From: an uncultured Caulobacteraceae bacterium
Lineage (GTDB): Bacteria; Pseudomonadota; Alphaproteobacteria; Caulobacterales; Caulobacteraceae
Reading direction: 5' to 3'
Length of the DNA: 5,585 bases
Assembly: GCA_946482375.1 (NCBI GenBank)
Contig: CAMLRH010000184.1
Span: forward strand, 1-5,585
The position numbers and the translations under genes are program-made. The first letter of the stretch is position 1. Each line of letters starts with the position of its first letter. Positions 1 to 5,219 of the stretch are shown here, one piece after another. Under the pieces are notes generated by a model. That model worked only from the letters and a program-made list of their open reading frames with translations, ran no database searches and was not told the DNA's origin.

Positions 1-271
1 GTCGGAAGAGAACCACTGGATGGTCGCCAATCACGGCATCTTCCATGGATACTACTTCTTCCAGCACCTCGGCCTCGACCGCGACATGCGCGACCAGTTC
101 CGCGGCCACCCGTCGTTCGAACACACGGCCCAGTTCTGCCACCTCTACGACCAGGCCGCCTTCGATCCGGCCTACGAGTCCATGCCGCTGGAAGCCTTCG
201 AGCCGATGCTGCACCGGGTGATGAGCGTACCGAAGCGCTCGATCTACCTGCGCAAGGAAGAGGCGGCCTAG
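1..271 (+). CDS. HD-domain phosphohydrolase-like protein, C-terminal part (5' end outside window)
   Basis: The open frame enters from the window edge (first full codon at base 2) and ends at TAG 269-271, giving about 89 C-terminal residues. The ATG at base 20 is probably an internal Met, because the frame is open upstream and the residues before it (SEENHW) look like the same protein. The fragment reads WMVANHGIFHGYYFFQHLG, then RDQFRGHP, then a DQAAFDP.Y stretch, then PLEAFEPML.RV. From memory this pattern matches the C-terminal half of predicted HD phosphohydrolases (COG4341-like, related to PhnZ and myo-inositol oxygenase), where a late His completes a di-metal site; the His in VANHGIF is the likely ligand. 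The HD doublet itself would lie upstream of the window, so substrate and true activity cannot be judged. These enzymes are cytosolic, and some are oxygenases rather than hydrolases. Confidence 0.7.
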   Translation, partial: SEENHWMVANHGIFHGYYFFQHLGLDRDMRDQFRGHPSFEHTAQFCHLYDQAAFDPAYESMPLEAFEPMLHRVMSVPKRSIYLRKEEAA

Positions 272-284
272 GCGCAACCTGCGC
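272..284 (+). terminator. small hairpin just after the HD-gene stop (weak candidate)
   Basis: GCGCA and TGCGC (5-bp stem) flank the loop ACC directly after the TAG stop. There is no T-tract, so it is at most a weak 3'-end structure. A T-rich patch (TCTTTTC) lies about 20 bases further on, too far to form a classical intrinsic terminator. Confidence 0.2.
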
Positions 285-341
285 GGCATTAGAGCCGGCC
301 GACGTCTTTTCAGGTCCTCACTTTCCCGCCAAAGTCGGCGG

Positions 342-1127
342 ATGAAAACGCTAGTTTGCGCCGCGTTCGCGCTCCTCCTGGCCACCCCCGCATCGGCTCA
401 ACAGAACGCCGACGATTGGCTGGAAGACTTGGAATGGGCGTCGAAGCCCTCCGGTAACGACATGGCGAAGTACTACCCGGACCGAGCCTCTAGGAAAGGG
501 CGTGGCGGCTGGGCGATATTGAGCTGCAGGGTCGCCCAGGACCGGCGGCTGACCAAATGCAAGGTGGCCGCCGAGGGCGCCCCGGGCGATGAATTTGGGC
601 ACGCTTCATTGGCGCTCACCCCCATGTTCAGGGTGAAAAGGTCGAAGGACGGACGGCCAGTCGAGGGTGGTCGCGTCCGCATCCCAATGAAGTGGTCACT
701 CGAAGGCGATGATGGTCCGCCCATAACCTATCCTGCGGGTGATCCTTCCATGCTCATCCAGGTCGCGGAAACTCAGAATGGCAAAGGCGCCTTTCCGTGC
801 CCTTCCAAGGCTGCTCCGGGCCGGATGTGTCTTTCATTCCCGGTCACGTGGGCGACAAGGCCCAAGATAGAGGATCTCGCGGCGTTGATCGGCAAGGCCG
901 GCGACGGAACCTCGGTTCTCGAATGTTCCGCAGATGCGTCCGGGGCGCTGGAGAACTGCAGGGCGGCGAACACCGCGGCAGGCCTTACCGACAACGAAGT
1001 GCTTTCATTGGCCAAACTGTTCAAGGCGGAAATCCCGTCGAGTGGCGAGACCGTGAGCCAACGAGTCATGCTGACCTTCGACTGGAAGGTGCTTCGCACG
1101 GCGCTCGAGGTCTTCGAAGCGACCTAG
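342..1127 (+). CDS. Secreted protein with two TonB-C-like repeats, function unknown
   Basis: This 261-residue protein starts with a clear Sec signal peptide: MK, a hydrophobic core at residues 4-14, and ATPASA with likely cleavage after Ala19. The mature part looks periplasmic, with no further membrane segment. Residues about 54-118 (GWAILSC..., then a variable stretch, then VRIPMKW) resemble the C-terminal domain of TonB-like energy transducers. Residues about 189-248 (SVLEC..., then VMLTFDWKV) look like a second, more divergent copy. Each copy has a Cys pair with identical spacing (C62/C73 and C195/C206), which could form disulfides; C153 and C163 form a third pair between them. Unlike true TonB it has no N-terminal anchor retained in the membrane and no Pro-rich linker, so it is probably not an energy transducer. 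The start ATG has only a poor ribosome site (CGGCGG abutting it, inside a small CCGCC/GGCGG hairpin at 326-341). The gene converges on the TetR gene and their stops overlap. Codon use is less strictly G/C at third positions than in the SDR and BVMO genes. No specific role is assigned. Confidence 0.75.
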   Translation: MKTLVCAAFALLLATPASAQQNADDWLEDLEWASKPSGNDMAKYYPDRASRKGRGGWAILSCRVAQDRRLTKCKVAAEGAPGDEFGHASLALTPMFRVKRSKDGRPVEGGRVRIPMKWSLEGDDGPPITYPAGDPSMLIQVAETQNGKGAFPCPSKAAPGRMCLSFPVTWATRPKIEDLAALIGKAGDGTSVLECSADASGALENCRAANTAAGLTDNEVLSLAKLFKAEIPSSGETVSQRVMLTFDWKVLRTALEVFEAT

Positions 1128-1720
1128 ACCCGCGCCTCGCTGAGGTAGGGCAGGAACAGCGCCAGGACCTGACGGAAGCCCCAATCGAGGTGGGCCGGGC
1201 CGAGGTCGCCGGTGCGGTGGCGCAGGTCCAGGTAGTCGATCCAGTGGCTGGAGACGATCCAGGCGTTGGCGAGCAGCGGCTCCAGCATCTCGGGCTCCAC
1301 TGACAGCAGGCCTGAGACGACCTGCTGTTCCAGCACGCGCCGCGAGTCGGCCTCGGCGTCGGCGATCATGGCGGCGGCGCGCTCGCGAAGACCGGGGGCC
1401 ATCTCGAACAGGGCGGCGGTGTCGCGCTGGACGAAGCGGTAGCGCCAGGCGGTGGCGAACCAGCCGCGCAGGTAGGCGATGTATTCGGCCGGATCGTCGG
1501 GACGCTTCACGTCACCCGCCGCCGTTTTGCGGATCTCCGCTTCGAAGGCCTCGAACAGCGCGGTGACCAGCTGCTCCTTCTTCTGGAAGTAATAGTAGAG
1601 GTTGCCCTCGTTGATCCCCACGGTGCGCGCGATCTCGGCGGTCGTGACCGAGCGCACGCCGCGGGCGTTGAACAGCTCCAGCGACGCCTCCAGCACCCGG
1701 TCGCGGGTTTTCTTCGCCAC
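1124..1720 (-). CDS. TetR/AcrR-family transcriptional regulator
   Basis: At 198 residues it has the usual TetR length. The N-terminal DNA-binding domain spans about residues 5-51: helix 1 (RDRVLEASLELFNARG), then TTAEIARTVGINEGNLYYYFQKKEQL, the classical TetR helix-turn-helix with recognition helix around 36-44. The rest is a helical ligand-binding and dimerisation domain with no recognisable ligand signature; its WRYRFVQRD stretch resembles the C-terminal domains of other TetR-type repressors. Translation starts at GTG (1718-1720), supported by AAGAGG at 1728-1733, 7 bases upstream. It is transcribed divergently from the SDR-BVMO pair across a 73-bp gap that holds a strong palindrome, so autoregulation and repression of that pair is the natural inference. 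The inducer is unknown, probably a substrate or product of the pathway. Its TAG stop overlaps the stop of the convergent upstream gene by 4 bases (CTAG). Confidence 0.93.
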   Translation of the reverse strand: MAKKTRDRVLEASLELFNARGVRSVTTAEIARTVGINEGNLYYYFQKKEQLVTALFEAFEAEIRKTAAGDVKRPDDPAEYIAYLRGWFATAWRYRFVQRDTAALFEMAPGLRERAAAMIADAEADSRRVLEQQVVSGLLSVEPEMLEPLLANAWIVSSHWIDYLDLRHRTGDLGPAHLDWGFRQVLALFLPYLSEARV

Positions 1721-1731
1721 GAGATCGCCTC

Positions 1732-1760
1732 TTGCGTTTCTAAGGTGAACACCTTAAATC
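1732..1760 (+). promoter_or_regulatory. Candidate promoter for the SDR-BVMO operon
   Basis: TTGCGT (1732-1737) and TAAATC (1755-1760) are separated by exactly 17 bases and resemble sigma-70-type -35 and -10 boxes, though each matches the consensus at only 3 of 6 positions. The palindrome at 1741-1756 fills the spacer and enters the -10 box, so a bound repressor would block polymerase. A start near 1767 would leave a leader of about 27 bases with GGAGG at 1782-1786. Confidence 0.4.
1741..1756. promoter_or_regulatory. Probable TetR operator, 7-2-7 palindrome
   Basis: TAAGGTG and CACCTTA are perfect 7-base inverted arms around a central AA (TAAGGTGAACACCTTA). The site lies in the 73-bp gap between the divergent TetR and SDR genes, where TetR-family dimers usually bind 14-20 bp palindromes. 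The A/T-rich arms stand out in a GC-rich region. The palindrome is seen directly; binding by the adjacent regulator is inference. Confidence 0.75.
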
Positions 1761-1779
1761 GCGCTCGCCGATCGGGCAA
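1751..1779 (-). promoter_or_regulatory. Candidate promoter for the TetR gene
   Basis: On the minus strand, TTGCCC (1774-1779) and TAAGGT (1751-1756) are 17 bases apart. The -10-like box is the right arm of the palindrome, which fits autorepression. Transcription would start near 1744, giving a leader of about 24 bases carrying the AAGAGG ribosome site. Each box matches the consensus weakly. Confidence 0.35.
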
Positions 1780-1781
1780 GC

Positions 1782-1786
1782 GGAGG
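1782..1786 (+). promoter_or_regulatory. Ribosome binding site setting the GTG start of the SDR gene
   Basis: GGAGG lies 7 bases before GTG at 1794. It supports that codon as the start, since there is no ATG nearby in frame and the Rossmann motif begins only 12 residues later. Confidence 0.7.
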
Positions 1787-1793
1787 ATTCGAC

Positions 1794-2642
1794 GTGTCAT
1801 TCAACGTGCAGGGCGGGGTCGCGGTGGTGACCGGCGCGGCCAGCGGCATCGGGGCGGAACTCGCCCGGCAGCTGGCGGCGAAGGGGTGCGATCTGGCGCT
1901 GGTCGATCGCAACGCCGAGCAGCTGGCGGCCGTCGCGGCCGAGGTTCGCTCAAACCGCATCAAGGTCAGCGAGCATTTGCTGGACGTCGCCGACAAGGCC
2001 GCCCTGCTGGCGCTGCCCGACGCCATTCTGGCCGAGCACGGCCGCGTCACCCTGCTGATCAACAATGCCGGCGTGGCGCTCATGGGCCGCTTCGACCAGG
2101 TGTCGCTCGAGGAGTTCGAGTGGCTGATGGACATCAATTTCTGGGGGCCGGTGCGGCTGACGCACGCCTTCCTGCCGACGCTTTTGAACCAGCCGGCGGC
2201 CCATGTCGTGAACATCTCCAGCGTCTTTGGCCTCTTCGCCCCCCCGGGACAGGCGCCCTACGTCGCCAGCAAGTTCGGCGTGCGCGGGTTCTCCGAGACC
2301 CTGCGGCATGAGCTGGACGGCACCGGCGTGAGCCTGACGGTCGTTCACCCCGGCGGGGTGCGGACCAACATCGCCACCAGCGCGCGGGTCTCCGGCGCCA
2401 TCGACCAGGACCTCGCCAAGGAAGCCACCGCGAAGTTCAACACCATGCTGCGCACCTCGGCCAAAAGCGCGGCGGCGACCATCCTGCGCGGTGTGGAACG
2501 CCGCGCGCCGCGCGTGCTGATCGGGCCGGACGCCAAGGCCACCGACATCATCCAGCGCCTGATGCCGGGGACCTACTGGGGCCTGATGAAGGGTCTGGCG
2601 GGCGACATGAAGAAGTACGTCGGCAAGGTCGGGGACGCCTGA
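1794..2642 (+). CDS. Short-chain dehydrogenase/reductase (SDR), NAD(P)-dependent
   Basis: This is a 282-residue classical SDR with every expected motif: TGAASGIG at 13-20 (dinucleotide binding), Asp38 at the end of the second strand (LALVDRN, favouring NAD(H) over NADP(H)), Asp64 in LLDV (adenine pocket), NNAG at 90-93, Asn115 in INFWG, Ser143 in NISS, and YVASK with Tyr156 and Lys160. The catalytic Asn-Ser-Tyr-Lys set is complete, so the enzyme should be active. PGGVRT (residues 186-191) is the usual cofactor-binding loop, and the tail after about 240 (LIGPDAKATD..., GLMKGL) is a modest C-terminal extension. The reaction is oxidation of an alcohol or reduction of a carbonyl in the cytosol; the substrate is not readable. 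It starts at GTG with a good GGAGG. It is the first gene of a pair with the BVMO (2-base gap) and is divergent from the TetR gene. SDR-BVMO neighbours occur in other bacteria, for example the mycobacterial mymA region, where they act on lipid-like or hydrophobic substrates; that parallel is from general knowledge. Confidence 0.94.
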   Translation: MSFNVQGGVAVVTGAASGIGAELARQLAAKGCDLALVDRNAEQLAAVAAEVRSNRIKVSEHLLDVADKAALLALPDAILAEHGRVTLLINNAGVALMGRFDQVSLEEFEWLMDINFWGPVRLTHAFLPTLLNQPAAHVVNISSVFGLFAPPGQAPYVASKFGVRGFSETLRHELDGTGVSLTVVHPGGVRTNIATSARVSGAIDQDLAKEATAKFNTMLRTSAKSAAATILRGVERRAPRVLIGPDAKATDIIQRLMPGTYWGLMKGLAGDMKKYVGKVGDA

Positions 2643-2644
2643 AC

Positions 2645-4132
2645 ATGGCCGCGCGCAAGAAGACGGCGAAGGTGGCCGGCGCGGACGTCGATGTGCTGAT
2701 CGTCGGCGCGGGCTTTTCGGGCCTGGGGCTGGCGATCCGGCTGAAGCAGGCTGGCCGCGGAAGTTTCCTCATCATCGAGAAGGCCGACGAGGTCGGCGGA
2801 ACCTGGCGCGACAACACCTATCCGGGCTGCGCCTGCGATATCCCCTCGCACCTCTACTCGCTGTCGTTCGAACCGAAGGCGGACTGGAGCCGGCTCTATC
2901 CGCCGCAGCCGGAGCTGCTCGACTACCTGACTGAGCTGGCGCGCAAGCACGACCTCTATCGCCACATCCGCCTGAAGACGAAGATGGAGAAGGCGTCCTG
3001 GGACGAGGCCGCCGGCATCTGGCGGCTGACCACCGACAAGGGCGACGAGATCACCGCCCGCGTGCTGGTCAGCGCCATCGGCGCGCTGCACATCCCGGCG
3101 ATCCCGAAGCTGAAGGGCATCGAGACGTTCAAGGGCGCGGCCTTCCACTCGGCCCAGTGGCGCCACGACGTCGACCTGACCGGCAAGAAGGTGGCGGTGA
3201 TCGGCACCGGCGCCTCGGCCATCCAGTTCGTGCCGCAGATCGCGCCGCAGGTCGGCGAACTGACCCTCTTCCAGCGCACGCCACCCTGGGTGCTGCCCAA
3301 GATCGACGGGCCGACCGGGCCGGTGCAGCAGTTCCTCTTCAAGTATCTGCCCGGCTACCGCCGCGCCTTCCGCGCCCTGATCTACTGGATCAACGAGGCC
3401 CGGGCGCTGGCGCTGGTCAACAACAGCAAGGCGATCAAGATCGGCGAGGGTTACGCCAAAAGCGTCATCGCCAGGCACATCAGGGACCCCGAGCTGCGCG
3501 CCAAGGTGACGCCCAACTACCGCATGGGCTGCAAGCGCGTGCTGCTGGCCAATGACTATTACCCGGCGCTGGCGCGACCGAACGTCGAGGTGGTGACCGA
3601 CGGCGTGGCCGAGGTGAAGGCCAACTCAGTCGTCGATGCGGCGGGCGTGGAACACCCCGTCGACGCCATCATCTACGGCACCGGCTTCGACGTGACGGAC
3701 TCGCTGAAGAACCTGCCGATCGCGGGCAAGGCCGGCGTGTCCCTGCGCGATGCTTGGAAGGACGGCGCCCGCGGCTACTACGGCATCACCGTGTCCGGCT
3801 TCCCCAACTACTTCATGCTGCTGGGGCCGAACACGGGGCTGGGCCACAACTCGCAGATCGTCATGATCGAGGGCCAGATCAACTACGTCATGAGCGCGCT
3901 GAAAAAGCTGGACGCGGGCAAGCTGCGCGCCATCGACCTCAAGCCGCAGGTCCTCGACGCCCACGACCGGCGCATCCAGGAGAAGCTGAAGAGCTCCGTC
4001 TGGCAGAAAGGCGGCTGCGTGAGCTGGTATCAGGACGCCAGCGGCCGCAACGTCACGCTGTGGCCGGGCTTCACCTTCGACTACGTGGCCAAGACGCGGA
4101 AGGTGAACCTCGACGAGTACGAGGCGGCCTAA
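2645..4132 (+). CDS. Baeyer-Villiger-type flavin monooxygenase (FAD/NADPH)
   Basis: This 495-residue class B flavoprotein monooxygenase probably inserts one oxygen of O2 next to a carbonyl, giving an ester or lactone and using NADPH. The FAD Rossmann motif is GAGFSG at 21-26 with Glu44 ending the second strand. GGTWRDNTYPGCACD at 50-64 fits the family pattern [AG]GxWxxxx[FY]P[GM]xxxD exactly. The fingerprint FxGxxxHxxxW is present at 161-171, followed by Arg172-His173-Asp174 instead of the usual Pro or Asp. The NADPH Rossmann motif is GTGASA at 186-191. GCKR at 295-298 places Arg298 where phenylacetone monooxygenase has its catalytic Arg337, and Asp64 matches that enzyme's Asp66. YGTGF (344-348) and GPNTGLGHNS (394-403) are typical late motifs. 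Residues 1-14 are a short basic leader, not a signal peptide. The ATG follows the SDR stop by 2 bases, with GGGGA at 2631-2635 as ribosome site, so the genes are co-translated. N-oxidation or S-oxidation by an FMO-like relative is possible; substrate unknown. Confidence 0.93.
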   Translation: MAARKKTAKVAGADVDVLIVGAGFSGLGLAIRLKQAGRGSFLIIEKADEVGGTWRDNTYPGCACDIPSHLYSLSFEPKADWSRLYPPQPELLDYLTELARKHDLYRHIRLKTKMEKASWDEAAGIWRLTTDKGDEITARVLVSAIGALHIPAIPKLKGIETFKGAAFHSAQWRHDVDLTGKKVAVIGTGASAIQFVPQIAPQVGELTLFQRTPPWVLPKIDGPTGPVQQFLFKYLPGYRRAFRALIYWINEARALALVNNSKAIKIGEGYAKSVIARHIRDPELRAKVTPNYRMGCKRVLLANDYYPALARPNVEVVTDGVAEVKANSVVDAAGVEHPVDAIIYGTGFDVTDSLKNLPIAGKAGVSLRDAWKDGARGYYGITVSGFPNYFMLLGPNTGLGHNSQIVMIEGQINYVMSALKKLDAGKLRAIDLKPQVLDAHDRRIQEKLKSSVWQKGGCVSWYQDASGRNVTLWPGFTFDYVAKTRKVNLDEYEAA

Positions 4133-4135
4133 ACT

Positions 4136-4177
4136 CCCTTCCCCCTCGAGGGGGGAAGGGTCGGGGATGGGGGTGTG
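4136..4177 (+). repeat. REP-like palindromic element, copy A, after the BVMO stop
   Basis: Three bases after the TAA stop, arms CCCTTCCCCC and GGGGGAAGGG form a perfect 10-bp stem around the loop TCGAG (4136-4160). A G-rich tail ending in GTGTG follows. A second copy lies in opposite orientation at 4246-4286. Such short palindromes next to stop codons are common dispersed repeats in alphaproteobacterial genomes. The hairpin could protect the 3' end of the SDR-BVMO mRNA or help terminate it, but there is no T-tract. Runs of G at 4150-4155, 4158-4160, 4163-4166 and 4169-4173 also fit a G-quadruplex pattern. Confidence 0.7.
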
Positions 4178-4245
4178 TGCAGGGTGGTGACGGGTAAGCG
4201 CGCGCGACTCTGACCCACTTGCGCTCATCGCCCCATCTCAGCGGC
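4178..4245. other. Spacer between the two palindromic elements
   Basis: These 68 bases hold no gene and no clear motif apart from a GCGCGCGC run near 4198-4205. The two convergent transcripts should meet here if they are not terminated earlier. Confidence 0.5.
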
Positions 4246-4286
4246 CACACCCTCCACCCTGCCCTCCTCCCCTCGAGGGAGGAGGG
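4246..4286 (-). repeat. REP-like palindromic element, copy B, after the TraB-family gene stop
   Basis: Read on the minus strand it begins directly after the TAA stop of the TraB-family gene. Arms CCCTCCTCCC and GGGAGGAGGG form a perfect 10-bp stem around the loop TCGAG (4286 down to 4262), followed by a G-rich tail ending in GTGTG. Compared with copy A the loop is identical and the two stem differences are both compensated on the opposite arm. Its G-runs again fit a G-quadruplex pattern on the sense strand. It may act as the 3' structure of this gene's mRNA; no T-tract follows. Confidence 0.7.
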
Positions 4287-5174
4287 TTATTGCACCCGCC
4301 TCACCTCGAACCCCCGCTGGCGCATCAGCGCCGGCAGGCCGTGCTTGCCGACCATGTGCAGGGCGCCGACGTTGACCAGCTGGACGCCGTTGCCGCGCAT
4401 CTCGACGGTCAGCGTCCGCGCCCAGGCCTCGTTGCGGTTCTTGAGCAAGGCTGCGTAGAGCGCCGGGTTGTTGCGGCGCATGTCGTCGACCATCCGCCGG
4501 GCTAGCCCATCGAGATCGCCTTCGGCCCACGCCTGCTCCAGGCTGCCTGACGGCGGGTGGATCTGGTCTTCGACGACCGACGCGAGGTAGGCGACCTCGG
4601 CCTCTTCCGGCAGTCCCGCCAGCATGCGGAACTGCCCCTCCATCGTCTCGAAGGTGCGCAGCGGCTTGGCGGCGCTGGTCGCTTCCCGGGCCAGCACCAC
4701 GTCTGGGCCGTTGTCGAGCGAGCGACCGTCGGCGCGCGGCGGCTGCACAGACAGGATCATCGCCGCCGCCCATGGGCGCAGCGAGTCAGCCGAGGCCACC
4801 GGCACCCGCCGCCGTTCCAGCATCGGCGCCAGACGCGTCATGAGGCGCGGGTTGAGCTTCTCACTGAGCCGCCGTTCCGGATCGACCCCGTAGCGGCTCA
4901 TCAGCGAGCGGGCCTCGGCGCGGTCAACGGTCGTCTCGACCCAAACGGTGCCCGCCTTGGCATAGACGTCGTTGAACAGCGGCGTGCGCCAGTCGGCGCC
5001 CTCGCCCAGCATATGTACGGTGCCGAAGAGATAGATTTCGGAGTCGGCGTCGCGGACCACCCACATCGCCGGTTTGGCGGCGACAGCGCTCGACAGGGCG
5101 AACCAGAAGACCGCGATCCCCGCGACCATCCACCCCATCGAGCGCCGGCCCCACGCGCCCCACACTAAACTCAA
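4287..5174 (-). CDS. TraB/GumN-family exported protein
   Basis: The frame gives 295 residues, the usual size for bacterial TraB/GumN proteins. Residues about 13-33 form a hydrophobic signal segment (VAGIAVFWFALSSAVAA), with likely cleavage near Ala33 and basic residues Arg10-Arg11 before it. The mature protein opens with PAMWVVRDADSEIYLFGTVHML, the family hallmark. GTVH (51-54) and GALH (270-273) are the two GxxH motifs, and Glu80 in WVETT and the ETMEGQF stretch are also typical. The family is related to the metal-dependent protease Tiki, whose GxxH histidines and a Glu bind metal, so a periplasmic metal-dependent hydrolase is possible, but the bacterial members have no agreed function. The start is uncertain: TTG at 5174 has GGGGG 7 bases upstream, GTG at 5165 keeps the basic n-region, and ATG at 5138 gives a signal peptide with no positive charge, so I prefer one of the first two. 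It lies 45 bases downstream of the dcd-like gene on the same strand and may share its transcript. Confidence 0.85.
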   Translation of the reverse strand: MSLVWGAWGRRSMGWMVAGIAVFWFALSSAVAAKPAMWVVRDADSEIYLFGTVHMLGEGADWRTPLFNDVYAKAGTVWVETTVDRAEARSLMSRYGVDPERRLSEKLNPRLMTRLAPMLERRRVPVASADSLRPWAAAMILSVQPPRADGRSLDNGPDVVLAREATSAAKPLRTFETMEGQFRMLAGLPEEAEVAYLASVVEDQIHPPSGSLEQAWAEGDLDGLARRMVDDMRRNNPALYAALLKNRNEAWARTLTVEMRGNGVQLVNVGALHMVGKHGLPALMRQRGFEVRRVQ

Positions 5175-5197
5175 CTGCCGACCCCCGAATGCGGCCT

Positions 5198-5218
5198 CTC
5201 CGGCCCACCTGGCCGGAG
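5198..5218 (-). terminator. Hairpin after the dCTP deaminase stop
   Basis: On the minus strand, CTCCGGCC and GGCCGGAG form a perfect 8-bp stem around the loop AGGTG, beginning one base after the TGA stop. No T-tract follows, so it may be an attenuating or mRNA-protecting hairpin rather than a full intrinsic terminator. It lies in the 45-base gap before the TraB-family gene. Confidence 0.5.
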
Positions 5219-5219
5219 G

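Noticed and set aside
326..341. CCGCC/GGCGG hairpin next to the ATG of the TonB-C-like gene
   Set aside because: A 5-bp stem is easily met by chance in GC-rich DNA; it could cover the weak ribosome site, but nothing supports a thermosensor or riboswitch.
797..1303. Open frame of 168 codons spanning the convergent junction
   Set aside because: It is a shadow frame of the TonB-C-like gene running into the antisense of the TetR gene; low-complexity composition and no motif.
1745..2311. Open frame of 188 codons on the plus strand
   Set aside because: It is an out-of-frame reading of the SDR gene, rich in Arg, Gly and Ala, and starts inside the operator region without a ribosome site.
2573..3478. 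Long open frame (301 codons) on the minus strand
   Set aside because: It lies opposite the SDR end and the BVMO gene; its residues are an Arg/Leu/Asp/Gly-rich mirror of the GC-rich coding strand and match no family.
1124..4132. Defence or toxin-antitoxin system
   Set aside because: All genes in the region belong to ordinary regulatory and metabolic families with intact catalytic motifs; nothing points to a defence role.
3626..4228. Minus-strand open frame of 200 codons crossing copy A of the palindrome
   Set aside because: It is antisense to the BVMO 3' end, and its N-terminus is translated from the repeat element; no recognisable domain.
4557..5168. Plus-strand open frame of 203 codons
   Set aside because: It is antisense to the TraB-family gene, with His/Arg/Pro-rich composition typical of a shadow frame.
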